Assembly (NCBI GenBank): GCA_910585725.1
Contig: CAJUFA010000039.1
Coordinates: 1 to 27,147, forward strand
Source: an uncultured Dorea sp.
GTDB lineage: Bacteria > Bacillota > Clostridia > Lachnospirales > Lachnospiraceae
Length of the DNA stretch: 27,147 bases
Reading direction: 5' to 3'
The notes beneath the pieces were generated by a model. That model ran no database searches and was not told the DNA's origin. It saw nothing but the letters and a program-made list of their open reading frames with translations. This document shows, in pieces, positions 1 through 6,896 of the stretch. A program made the position numbers and the translations under genes. Numbering within the stretch: position 1 is the stretch's first letter; each line of letters begins with the position of its first letter.

Positions 1-59
1 GAAAGAGGAATGTAGAGGGACAGATGTCTTTTGCGGATTTCCCGGAGGTGATGCCATGA
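1..59 (+). CDS. C-terminal tail of an upstream phage gene (partial)
   Basis: Reading from base 3, the frame is open to a TGA at 57-59 and encodes the last 18 residues of a protein ending ...SFADFPEVMP. The stop overlaps the start of the next gene in an ATGA (56-59), so the two are translationally coupled and in one operon. The gene starts before the window, so its identity cannot be told. Short tails with a similar acidic, proline-containing ending occur on several phage replication and DNA-handling proteins, but this is too little to assign a family. Confidence 0.5.
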   Translation, partial: KRNVEGQMSFADFPEVMP

Positions 60-997
60 AGAATGGATTGATCATAGGCATGCACGATGCAGAAAAAGAA
101 CATTTCAAGAATAAGATTTTTCCTAATTATGCCCTTATGAAGATATCTGCATGGCATAAAGCACAAGGAGATCAAGTTGAGTGGTGGAATCCGTTGAAAA
201 GGTATGACCGGGTATATAGCAGTAAGGTTTTTGACTTTACACCTACAGATCCTTACCTTCCAGAGGATACAATACGTGGTGGAACTGGCTATAGAGATAT
301 TTCAATGAGTCAGGAGTTACCAAAAGAGATAGATAATATGTTTCCAGATTATACCATTTATCCGGAATGTGATTACGCTGTTGGATACCTTACAAGAGGT
401 TGTCCGAACCATTGCAGGTGGTGTGTGGTCCCGAAGAAAGAAGGGGACATAAGACCTTATAAAACATGGAGGGAGCTTGTAAGGGCAGATACAAATAAAC
501 TGGTTTTGATGGATAATAATATCTTGGCTTGTGAGCATGGAATAGAGCAGTTGATAAGCTTTATTGGAAGCGGATATCATATTGATCTTAATCAAGGGAT
601 GGATGCGCGTTTGGTGGATGATGATATAGCTGATATTTTATCACGTATTAAGTGGATTCGGTTTATACGTTTTTCGTGTGACCAGAAATCACAGATTGAG
701 CCGATCAGGAATACGATAGAGTTATTGAAAAAATATGGAGTCAGACCGTATAGAGTTTTTATCTATCTATTGGTGACGAAAGATATTCAGGATGCGGCAG
801 AACGGGTAGAGGCATTGAAGGGATATAAGGCGATTAACCTGTATGCACAGGCAGAACGGAATGAAAGATTAGGGATCATTCCCAATAAGATACAGTTAGA
901 ATTTCAGAACCGATATATATACGGTGGAAATTATCGGAAAGAAACGTGGGAGGAGTATTGCGAAAGAAAAGGCTTGAAGTGTGAGGTAATGTTATGA
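56..997 (+). CDS. Phage-encoded radical SAM protein
   Basis: This is a 313-aa protein of the radical SAM superfamily, which uses a [4Fe-4S] cluster and S-adenosylmethionine to generate a radical. The cluster motif CPNHCRWC (Cys116, Cys120, Cys123) has the canonical CxxxCxxC spacing and is preceded by YLTRG. The first ~100 residues resemble a degenerate B12-binding-like domain, and strand motifs LMDNN (151-155) and DLNQGMDARL (177-186) fit the following barrel. The start follows GGAGGTG at 45-50 and overlaps the previous stop. The 3' end overlaps the methyltransferase start by ATGA (994-997), so the two are co-translated. The substrate cannot be read from the sequence. Coupling to a DNA methyltransferase suggests, as inference only, a role in DNA or nucleotide modification. 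The radical SAM call is strong; the role is unknown. Confidence 0.88.
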   Translation: MKNGLIIGMHDAEKEHFKNKIFPNYALMKISAWHKAQGDQVEWWNPLKRYDRVYSSKVFDFTPTDPYLPEDTIRGGTGYRDISMSQELPKEIDNMFPDYTIYPECDYAVGYLTRGCPNHCRWCVVPKKEGDIRPYKTWRELVRADTNKLVLMDNNILACEHGIEQLISFIGSGYHIDLNQGMDARLVDDDIADILSRIKWIRFIRFSCDQKSQIEPIRNTIELLKKYGVRPYRVFIYLLVTKDIQDAAERVEALKGYKAINLYAQAERNERLGIIPNKIQLEFQNRYIYGGNYRKETWEEYCERKGLKCEVML

Positions 998-2175
998 GGA
1001 ATGGATTGATCATAGATTGCTTCGCTGGTGGTGGCGGAGCGAGCGTAGGAATAGAAATGGCATTAGGACGTCAGGTGGATATAGCGATCAACCATGATCC
1101 GGATGCTATCCTGATGCATAAGACGAATCATCCGGATACGCTTCATCTGACAGAGGATATATTTAAAGTCGACCTTCAGAAATATGTAAAAGACCGACCT
1201 GTATCCTTGATGTGGGCGAGTCTGGACTGTACGAGCCACAGCAAAGCAAAAGGCGGACAACCAAGAAAACACGGTCTGCGTATCCTTCCTTGGGCGGTAT
1301 ATAAACATGCAAAGAGGATTCTTCCGGATGTGATCATTATGGAGAACGTGGAAGAGATTCAACAATGGGGACCGCTGGATCCTGACGGTTATCTAATACC
1401 GGAGAGGAAAGGTGAAGATTATAGGAAATTTATCACGGCAATGAAATCACTTGGATATCTCTTTGACAGCCGGGAACTGGTAGCGGCAGATTACGGAGCG
1501 CCTACGACGCGAAAACGTTGGTATGCGATTTTCCGTAGAGACGGCCGGGCGATTGTCTGGCCGGAGCCGACACACAGCAAAGGCGGCGGGAATGGTTTGG
1601 AGCCATGGGAACCGATTTATAAATATCTGGATTTGCAGGATTTCGGGAAGTCCATATTTGGCAGGAAGAAGACATTAGCTGAAAATACCATGAAGCGGAT
1701 TGCGAGAGGGTTGGAAAAGTTTGTGTTCAATAATCCAGAGCCGTTTATTATCAAAGTCACACATAAATATGACCAGTTCCGGGGTCATTCCGTGCATGAG
1801 CCATTACGGACTATAACATCAAAAAATGATGCTACAATGGTGATGCCAGTTGTATCTCCATATATGTTAAGGAATAATACTGGGGCACCGGGAAGTGATG
1901 TGAAAGAGCCGATGTTGACGATTACGACAGGTGGACACCATGGAATGATCAGTCCTATGAAGTTAGGTCAGGGATTCCCGGAAGACTATATCATTAACAG
2001 GGATTACAACGGCAATAAATATCCTGTCAGTAAACAGGTAGCGCGAATCGGCAACAGTGTAGTTCCGATTATGGCAAAGAAACTGGTAGAAGCGAACTGT
2101 AGTTATCTGAAGGTGGGAGAACGGACGCCGAATATGAGGATTGATGATAGCGGGGAACAATTAAGGTTTGCATAG
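994..2175 (+). CDS. C5-cytosine DNA methyltransferase
   Basis: This 393-aa DNA (cytosine-5) methyltransferase transfers a methyl group from SAM to cytosine. Motif I is CFAGGGGAS (residues 9-17, SAM binding). Motif IV is SLDCTSHS with the presumed catalytic Cys79. Motif VI is MENVEE (116-121), the motif VIII region is TTRKRW (171-176) and motif X is GNSVVP (353-358). Motif IV is unusual, because the canonical Pro before the Cys is an Asp (DCTSHS instead of PCQxxS). The target-recognition region lies between about 185 and 345. No restriction endonuclease is adjacent, so it is probably a solitary phage enzyme that protects phage DNA from host restriction or affects regulation or packaging. Its start lies inside the stop of the radical SAM gene (ATGA). 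Confidence 0.93.
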   Translation: MRNGLIIDCFAGGGGASVGIEMALGRQVDIAINHDPDAILMHKTNHPDTLHLTEDIFKVDLQKYVKDRPVSLMWASLDCTSHSKAKGGQPRKHGLRILPWAVYKHAKRILPDVIIMENVEEIQQWGPLDPDGYLIPERKGEDYRKFITAMKSLGYLFDSRELVAADYGAPTTRKRWYAIFRRDGRAIVWPEPTHSKGGGNGLEPWEPIYKYLDLQDFGKSIFGRKKTLAENTMKRIARGLEKFVFNNPEPFIIKVTHKYDQFRGHSVHEPLRTITSKNDATMVMPVVSPYMLRNNTGAPGSDVKEPMLTITTGGHHGMISPMKLGQGFPEDYIINRDYNGNKYPVSKQVARIGNSVVPIMAKKLVEANCSYLKVGERTPNMRIDDSGEQLRFA

Positions 2176-2190
2176 AGAAAGGAGAACAAC

Positions 2191-2343
2191 ATGAAAGCAG
2201 AAAAAATGATTGTTGAAATCGAGAAGACAGAAAAGACCGCAAACGAGTGTCAGGGGAACAGGTTAAGCGAATATAGGGATAAGCTGAGGGAGATGCGAGA
2301 AGATGTAACTTCTGAAACGGGAGGTGATGGAGATGATCTGTAG
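2191..2343 (+). CDS. Small hypothetical phage protein (50 aa)
   Basis: The ORF starts at ATG 2191 after a good AGAAAGGAG ribosome site (2175-2183) and ends with TAG at 2341-2343. The product is charged and mostly helical (KAEKMIVEIEKTEKT..., RLSEYRDKLREMRED), with no membrane segment and no recognisable domain. It lies 15 bp after the methyltransferase and overlaps the next small gene, so it belongs to the same operon. The function is unknown. Confidence 0.5.
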   Translation: MKAEKMIVEIEKTEKTANECQGNRLSEYRDKLREMREDVTSETGGDGDDL

Positions 2344-2461
2344 GGGCAAAGGAGAGAATAAGGAATACAGTGATAGAGTGATCAAAGAAGTCCTAAAGGA
2401 CTGGGACGAGATCATGTATGGCAAAACGACGAATCAGAAGGGAGAGAAGGAAGATGAGTAA
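2333..2461 (+). CDS. Small hypothetical phage protein (42 aa)
   Basis: ATG at 2333 is preceded by GGGAGGTG (2319-2326) at a suitable distance; an in-frame ATG at 2327 lies too close to that site. The product starts MICRGKGENKEYSD and includes a helical VIKEVLKDWDEIM segment. It overlaps the preceding gene by 11 bp and the next by 8 bp, which supports translation within a chain of small coupled genes. There is no recognised family and the role is unknown. Confidence 0.45.
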   Translation: MICRGKGENKEYSDRVIKEVLKDWDEIMYGKTTNQKGEKEDE

Positions 2462-2732
2462 TGATCTGATTAGTAGAAGTGCATTGTTACAGGCTTTAAA
2501 GGGGAATGTATTGGTTGATGTAACATCTAATTTGGAAAATGCAATAGCGGAGCAACCGACAGCCTATGACCTGGACAAGGTCGTTAAGGACCTGGAAGAG
2601 TATGCCCACAGTGATATCTGTGGTTCGTGTCGTAGTTGCCGGATATCGGATGATATAGACAATATAGAATGTGAGAATTGCGGTGCGCTTGGAGCGTTGG
2701 AGATTGTGAAGGGCGGAGGTATACGTGGATAA
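2454..2732 (+). CDS. Small phage protein with paired CxxC motifs (92 aa)
   Basis: The chosen ATG at 2454 has an AAGGA-type site 5 bp upstream. The frame extends further 5' to ATG 2418, but that extension is a basic stretch overlapping the previous gene. The N-terminus MSNDLISRSALLQAL and the segment EQPTAYDLDKVVKDLEEYA are typical of a small protein family recurrent in clostridial phages. The C-terminal half has CGSCRSC (about 58-64) and CENC (about 75-78), a probable zinc-binding ribbon. It may bind nucleic acid or a protein partner, but no specific function is assigned. It overlaps a neighbour on each side. Confidence 0.65.
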   Translation: MSNDLISRSALLQALKGNVLVDVTSNLENAIAEQPTAYDLDKVVKDLEEYAHSDICGSCRSCRISDDIDNIECENCGALGALEIVKGGGIRG

Positions 2733-2871
2733 GGCAAAATACAGGGAAGCGATAGACAGAATGCTGGATAAGCTTCACACTAAGGATTTGAAAAGGATGA
2801 ATGATTTCATATCCGGATTCACGTTTGCAATTGTACGTCAGGATGAAAAGGAGAGTGAGAGTCATGAATAA
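2725..2871 (+). CDS. Small hypothetical phage protein (48 aa, GTG start)
   Basis: GTG at 2725 follows GGCGGAGG (2712-2719) with about 5 bp spacing and overlaps the previous stop by 8 bp. The product reads VDKAKYREAIDRMLDKLHTKDLKRMNDF and continues to FAIVRQDEKESESHE, a helical and strongly charged protein. Similar short proteins with the pattern 'LKRMNDFISGF' are seen in Firmicute phages near the late regulator. It overlaps the next gene by 8 bp. The function is unknown. Confidence 0.55.
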   Translation: MDKAKYREAIDRMLDKLHTKDLKRMNDFISGFTFAIVRQDEKESESHE

Positions 2872-3085
2872 ACGTGGAAGGAACCGGAACATAGTCAACA
2901 TGGATCGGAAACGTCATATGATGGAGATGGCAGAGACGAAACCGCCAGATAAGGCAATAGCAGCTTTTAACCGGAAAGCATACGAATGCGGCGATGTGGC
3001 TGGGTATATGGCGAAGAAGTATGACATAAAAGGGGAGATCGGTATTGAAAAAGAAGCTGTCAGAGCAGATAAAGAGCTCCCTTGA
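2864..3085 (+). CDS. Small basic hypothetical phage protein (73 aa)
   Basis: ATG at 2864 with AAAGGAG (2847-2853) is preferred over the in-frame ATG at 2801, which lies deep in the previous gene. The product begins MNKRGRNRNIVNMDRKRHM and is Arg/Lys rich at the N-terminus, then has a mixed helical segment (KAIAAFNRKAYECGDVAGYMAKKY). The basic start could contact nucleic acid, but no domain is recognised. It overlaps the next gene by 41 bp, a long overlap that keeps the chain of coupled genes unbroken. Confidence 0.5.
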   Translation: MNKRGRNRNIVNMDRKRHMMEMAETKPPDKAIAAFNRKAYECGDVAGYMAKKYDIKGEIGIEKEAVRADKELP

Positions 3086-3470
3086 TTTCCTGGATGAGTG
3101 CAAGGAACTGAATTCCATGGCTTACAACGGAGTCGGGGAAGAGGACAAGAGGCATCAGGATCTGATCCATGCGATTGAGTTTGAGCATAATCCGGATAAG
3201 ATAGCCCAGATCGGCATCAGGATCCATCAGAACAGGGTAGAGCGCAGAGTATATAAAGATCTGTTTGAGCTTACAGATCCGGTCGTACAGTTTGTCCGGG
3301 ATCCCCAGAATAAAAAGACACTGGATTCGGCGCGTCAGCTTCTCGGGAAGGTGCGCAAGGCAGAAAGCCGGCAGGAGAACAGGTTCTATGTTCCCAGGAT
3401 CAAGGAGGATCAGGTTTATTTTCAGGAAATAAGGGAGGACAGAAGCCATGGACAAAAGGATCCTGAATGA
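3045..3470 (+). CDS. Hypothetical helical phage protein (141 aa, TTG start)
   Basis: The start is TTG at 3045, 7 bp after AGGGGAG (3031-3037). The product is almost wholly helical and highly charged (KKKLSEQIKSSLDFLDECKELNSM near the start, RVERRVYKDLFELTDPVVQFV in the middle, LLGKVRKAESRQENRFY near the end). There are no membrane segments, zinc ligands or catalytic motif. It overlaps the sigma-like regulator by 23 bp, so it is probably made together with it. It may be an accessory factor of the middle region. The family is not recognised. Confidence 0.6.
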   Translation: MKKKLSEQIKSSLDFLDECKELNSMAYNGVGEEDKRHQDLIHAIEFEHNPDKIAQIGIRIHQNRVERRVYKDLFELTDPVVQFVRDPQNKKTLDSARQLLGKVRKAESRQENRFYVPRIKEDQVYFQEIREDRSHGQKDPE

Positions 3471-3870
3471 TTACATAGATGCATGTGCACTTGTAAAAGA
3501 AACGGAAGAGGATATCCGGCGGTTAAAAAAGAAAAAGAAGACGGTCATCCAGACAAACGTGAGGGGAAGCAATCCGAGCTTCCCTTATCAAGAGCAGCAT
3601 TTCAAAGTCCAGGGCACGACTTTCACTTATCAGGATGATGAAAATCTCCGTTTGGAGGAGAAGCTTCTGGAACAGCGTAAGGAGAATGCAGAGAAGATCA
3701 AGAGACAAGTAGAGGAATGGATGCTGACGATCCCGATTAGGATGCAGAGGATCATCAGGTATAAGGTCTTTGAAGAAATGACGTGGGAACAGACGGCGGT
3801 GAAGATTGGGCGGAAGGCTACGGGGGACAGTGTACGAATGGAATTTGAGCGTTTTATGAGAGATTCTTAA
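3448..3870 (+). CDS. ArpU/sigma-70-like late transcription regulator
   Basis: This 140-aa protein has the layout of Firmicute phage late regulators of the ArpU/RinA/sigma-like group. It has an N-terminal helix with a Lys run (RRLKKKKKTV, about 25-34), a middle segment NPSFPYQEQHF (about 43-53), a second helix, and a C-terminal helix-turn-helix resembling sigma region 4 (TIPIRMQRIIRYKVFEEMTW, EQTAVKIGRK, then SVRMEFERFM). It is the last gene before the terminase module, the usual place for the switch to late expression. Directly after its stop lies a block of three regularly spaced TTGTTC elements with an AT-rich -10-like box, a plausible target. DNA binding is inferred from the fold and position. 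Confidence 0.78.
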   Translation: MDKRILNDYIDACALVKETEEDIRRLKKKKKTVIQTNVRGSNPSFPYQEQHFKVQGTTFTYQDDENLRLEEKLLEQRKENAEKIKRQVEEWMLTIPIRMQRIIRYKVFEEMTWEQTAVKIGRKATGDSVRMEFERFMRDS

Positions 3871-3925
3871 AGTTTGTTCGTTTTGTTCACATTGTTCGTT
3901 TTCAAAATGTTATAGTATATGCTGA
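3871..3925 (+). promoter_or_regulatory. Putative late promoter/operator with three 9-bp-spaced TTGTTC elements
   Basis: TTGTTC occurs at 3874-3879, 3883-3888 and 3892-3897, an exact 9-bp period, followed by TATAGTATATG (3911-3921). TTGTTC 3892 to TATATG 3916 gives an 18-bp spacer. The block lies immediately after the ArpU/sigma-like gene, where late promoters are expected. The repeats are seen directly; the regulator-binding role is inference. Confidence 0.5.
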
Positions 3926-3970
3926 GTTCAGTGGATGATAAGTCATCTGATTCCTCCCACACATAGAAAA

Positions 3971-4000
3971 GGCGCTTTGCTTCGGCGGAGCGTTCTTTTT
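3971..4000 (+). terminator. Rho-independent terminator
   Basis: GGCGCTTTGC (3971-3980), a TTCG loop (3981-3984) and GCGGAGCGTT (3985-3994) form a stem with several G-T pairs, followed by CTTTTT (3995-4000). It separates the regulator operon from the membrane protein gene. If the upstream late promoter is real, it would need read-through or antitermination here. Confidence 0.65.
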
Positions 4001-4003
4001 AGG

Positions 4004-4032
4004 TTGCCAATTTCTGCCGAATAATGTATGAT
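4004..4032 (+). promoter_or_regulatory. Sigma-A-type promoter for the membrane protein gene
   Basis: TTGCCA (4004-4009) and TATGAT (4027-4032) are separated by exactly 17 bp. They lie just after the terminator and 45 bp before the ATG at 4077. This would give the downstream gene expression independent of the late switch. Confidence 0.6.
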
Positions 4033-4076
4033 ACAAATATGGTTTCTCAGCGTTAGGTGTTGAGGAGGTACGTGAA

Positions 4077-4775
4077 ATGGAAGGGTTGTATTTAGTTGTA
4101 GAGGCATTTATTGTTATTCAGATGGTAACATCAGGAATCATGTGTGTATATGGCTATAAATGGGGCAGAGGATTGATTGCCACAGTATCGTCATATGTAG
4201 GGGTTGCAATTGGGGTAGTAGTGTGTGTTATGCTTTTTAAAAGTGGTTTTGGTGTAGAGAGTTTTATAGCTATTCCGACATGTGCAGCAGCTTTTTCAGT
4301 GATGGTCTATAAAAAGATTGTTTTGAATCATTTTATGGCAGGTTTTTTACTGGCTACTAAAATTTCATTTATGATTATAACGAAAGTATTTGAATATGGT
4401 ACGTTTGATGATGTAGGTATGTTGTTTGTGTTACCCGTAGTAATAGGAATAATTGGCGGAATAGTGTCTTGTACTCAATTTACAGGATATATTGTGTTGG
4501 CGTGTTTGGCATTTTGGGGGGCTATTGATTTTGTGCCTAAAATGTTTGAATGGATAAATGGAACATTATTTGTAATGACAGGAGATTATAGTTTTATATT
4601 TGATCCAACATCGTTTCTGCTTTCTCTTTTTGGAATTGAGATACCGTCTGGAGGGGAAGTGTTTTTCATTTTGCTTTTGACTATTGGGGGCTTTTATTTT
4701 CAGAAGGTTCGCGCCGAAAGCGAGGGAAAAGATTTAAGTAGGAAACTTGTTGATGATAGAAACATATTTGAATGA
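4077..4775 (+). CDS. Multi-pass membrane protein (moron-like)
   Basis: This is a 232-aa, very hydrophobic protein with about seven predicted membrane segments: near 3-24, 33-55, 61-79, 85-103, 114-132, 136-154 and 180-207, with a charged cytosolic tail (KVRAESEGKDLSRKLVDDRN). It starts at ATG 4077, 8 bp after GAGGAGG. It has its own promoter (4004-4032) and is followed by a terminator (4787-4808), and its AT-rich codon choice differs from the structural genes. These are marks of a moron, a cargo gene expressed in the lysogen. A role in superinfection exclusion or host envelope change is possible but only inferred. No enzymatic motif or specific family is recognised. Confidence 0.75.
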   Translation: MEGLYLVVEAFIVIQMVTSGIMCVYGYKWGRGLIATVSSYVGVAIGVVVCVMLFKSGFGVESFIAIPTCAAAFSVMVYKKIVLNHFMAGFLLATKISFMIITKVFEYGTFDDVGMLFVLPVVIGIIGGIVSCTQFTGYIVLACLAFWGAIDFVPKMFEWINGTLFVMTGDYSFIFDPTSFLLSLFGIEIPSGGEVFFILLLTIGGFYFQKVRAESEGKDLSRKLVDDRNIFE

Positions 4776-4786
4776 GGCAGTTTACG

Positions 4787-4808
4787 GGCACCCTTCGGGG
4801 TGTCTTTT
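4787..4808 (+). terminator. Terminator with UUCG tetraloop
   Basis: GGCACCC (4787-4793), TTCG (4794-4797) and GGGTGTC (4798-4804) form a 7-bp stem with one G-T pair, closed by a stable C(UUCG)G loop and followed by TTTT. It lies between the membrane protein gene and terS, which argues against a terS start upstream of it. Confidence 0.75.
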
Positions 4809-4846
4809 CTATGCAACAAACCGGGTTAGAATTGAGAGGTGGTGGT

Positions 4847-5608
4847 ATGCCGAGAGCCAGAAGCCCAAAACGGGACGAGGCATATAAGATGTGGCTCGAC
4901 TCGGGCGAAAAGAAGAAGCTGAAAGACATCGCATCCGATCTTGGCGTGTCAGAAACCCAGATCAGGAAGTGGAAGAATTTAGACAAATGGAATGGTAACG
5001 TTACTAATCAATCGAAAGGTAACGTTACCAAACGAAAACGGGGCGGTCAGCCGGGCAACCACAATGCCACAGGCCCGCCAGGGAATAAGAATGCAGAAAA
5101 ATTCGGTTTCTTCTCGAAGTATCTTCCAGAAGAGACCGTTTCTATTATCCAGGAGATGCCGACCGATCCGCTGGAAATTGCATGGAGTGAAGTACAGATT
5201 GCCTATGCTGCAATCATCCGGGCACAGCAGATAATGTATGTCCGTGATCGAAAAGATAAAACTATTGAAAGGGTGGAGAAGAAGGTCGGCAATGTGATCG
5301 GGGAGAAATGGGAAGTACAGCAGGCTTGGGATAAGCATGCAAACTTCCTTCAGGCACAGGCAAGAGCGATGTCTGACCTTCGAAGCAGTATTCGATATTA
5401 TGATGAATTACTGCATAAGCGGTGGGATCTTGCCACGGATGAGCAGAAAGCCCGGATTGAGCAGATAAAAGCCAATACAGACCGCCTTAGGAAAGATTCC
5501 TTCGAGGATGAAGAGGATGGAGTTGAGATTGTAAATGACACAGAGGAAAAAGAAACGGGTACGGATATCGAAGATCATCATTCCGAAGTATCTGGGGATA
5601 TTCAATAA
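4847..5608 (+). CDS. terS: Terminase small subunit
   Basis: This 253-aa DNA-recognition subunit of the packaging terminase binds the phage packaging site and feeds DNA to TerL. The N-terminus MPRARSPKRDEAYKMW leads into a helix-turn-helix (LKDIASDLGVSETQIRKWKN, about 26-45). It is followed by the linker GGQPGNHNATGPPGNKNAEK and then GFFSKYLP, a hallmark of PBSX/YqaS-type small subunits. The C-terminal half is helical, with an acidic tail. I chose ATG 4847 (AGAGGTGG just upstream) because the in-frame start at 4772 would place a terminator inside the gene. Two palindromes in the coding region (4994-5029) could be a packaging site. The gene overlaps terL by 74 bp. Confidence 0.85.
   Translation: MPRARSPKRDEAYKMWLDSGEKKKLKDIASDLGVSETQIRKWKNLDKWNGNVTNQSKGNVTKRKRGGQPGNHNATGPPGNKNAEKFGFFSKYLPEETVSIIQEMPTDPLEIAWSEVQIAYAAIIRAQQIMYVRDRKDKTIERVEKKVGNVIGEKWEVQQAWDKHANFLQAQARAMSDLRSSIRYYDELLHKRWDLATDEQKARIEQIKANTDRLRKDSFEDEEDGVEIVNDTEEKETGTDIEDHHSEVSGDIQ
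4994..5029. repeat. Two 12-bp palindromes inside terS
   Basis: GGTAACGTTACT (4994-5005) and the perfect palindrome GGTAACGTTACC (5018-5029) occur 24 bp apart, just after the helix-turn-helix codons. They encode GNVT twice. The spacing of about two helical turns would suit a dimeric binder such as TerS or a regulator. A repeated peptide motif is the alternative explanation. Confidence 0.4.
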
Positions 5609-6896
5609 TACAAAGATTAAGCATATCATACTGACTTCCGGCCGTGCAGGTACCAAGTCCAGCTATGCAGCCATACGTGCCAACTATCAGATCCTGGCAG
5701 ACCCTCATGGTTCTGTGGTTGTCTTAAGGAAGCACCATAACAAGCTCCGAAAGACAGTATACAAGGAGATGATCCGCGGGATCAACAGACTGCAGGTTCC
5801 AAAGGCTGCCTTCAAGATCACCAAGTCTCCGATGGAGATTACGTATAAGAAGTACGGTACCACAATCTATTTTTCAGGTTCAGACGGTATTGACGACACA
5901 AAAGGTATCATTGATGAAGACAAGCCGATCAAGCTGGTCATTCTGGATGAGCTGACAGAGTTCTTCGACGATGGTGAAGGAGAAGATGAGCTGACCAATA
6001 TCGAAGCTACATTTGTCCGCGGTAATAGCAGCGGGTTCCAGATGATTTATCTGTACAACCCGCCAAAGAACCCGAATGCACCGATTAATCAGTGGTGTAA
6101 GAAAATGGAAGAGAGGTCTGACTGTATCCATATACATACGGATTACCGGGATGTACCTGAGGGGTGGCTGGGACAGGATCTGATTGATACTGCAGAAGAG
6201 ATGATGCGGGCGGATATGAAGATGTACCGCTGGGTTTGGCTTGGTGAGCCTACCGGAGTGGATGATCTGATTTATTATATGTTCAATTCTGAAAACCATA
6301 TCTATAATCCAAGTGACTATGTAAAAGAGTCTAAAGAGGCTATAGGCGAGATTGGAATAGGGGTGGACTATGGACAGCAAAATCCGACCGTTTTCGAAGC
6401 TGCCGGCATAGATTATGAGAATCAGATTTTAAGGGGATTAAAAGAGTATTACCATTCTGGAAGAGAAGTAGGAAAGCAGAAAAGTCCTTCTGAATATGCG
6501 AAGGATCTAAAACAGTTTTGTGAGGACCTTGAGGGGGAGTATAACAGGGTGGTTAGTTATATATTCATAGATCCGTCTGCAGCAGGGTTGATAGAAGAAG
6601 TGCGCCGGCAGCTGCCGCACATTTCTATTGTTCCTGCAAGAAATGATGTAAAGCTTGGGATCAGTCGAGTACAAAAGTTCCTGTCGCTGAAAAAAACTCT
6701 GATCAGTGCATCCCAGAAATATCTGATCAAAGAGATGGGAATATATCAGTACGATCCTAAGAGTATAGAGAACGGAAAAGAAGTTCCCTTGAAAGTAAAT
6801 GACCATGCGCAGGACGCGTGGCGATATCTTGTTGTGGGGATGTGGAAACAGATTGTTTATATGCTTCCTATGTCGGAAAGAGGTGATGAAGATTGA
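5535..6896 (+). CDS. terL: Terminase large subunit (PBSX family)
   Basis: This 453-aa packaging motor has an N-terminal ATPase and a C-terminal RNase H-like nuclease. Walker A is SGRAGTKSS (35-43). Walker B is KLVILDE (133-139, Asp138/Glu139). Nuclease acidic residues are visible as GVDYG (Asp278), FIDPS (Asp346) and VNDHAQDA (Asp423, Asp427). The length is normal for the PBSX/SPP1-like group. The start lies 74 bp inside terS; the residues after it (RVRISKIIIPKYLGIFNN) match the usual TerL beginning, so the overlap looks real. The stop overlaps the portal start. TerL docks on the portal protein encoded next. Confidence 0.94.
   Translation: MTQRKKKRVRISKIIIPKYLGIFNNTKIKHIILTSGRAGTKSSYAAIRANYQILADPHGSVVVLRKHHNKLRKTVYKEMIRGINRLQVPKAAFKITKSPMEITYKKYGTTIYFSGSDGIDDTKGIIDEDKPIKLVILDELTEFFDDGEGEDELTNIEATFVRGNSSGFQMIYLYNPPKNPNAPINQWCKKMEERSDCIHIHTDYRDVPEGWLGQDLIDTAEEMMRADMKMYRWVWLGEPTGVDDLIYYMFNSENHIYNPSDYVKESKEAIGEIGIGVDYGQQNPTVFEAAGIDYENQILRGLKEYYHSGREVGKQKSPSEYAKDLKQFCEDLEGEYNRVVSYIFIDPSAAGLIEEVRRQLPHISIVPARNDVKLGISRVQKFLSLKKTLISASQKYLIKEMGIYQYDPKSIENGKEVPLKVNDHAQDAWRYLVVGMWKQIVYMLPMSERGDED

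Noticed and set aside
4772..4846. Upstream in-frame start for terS
   Set aside because: It would place a clear UUCG-loop terminator inside the coding region and lacks a ribosome site; ATG 4847 has AGAGGTGG and gives the expected N-terminus.
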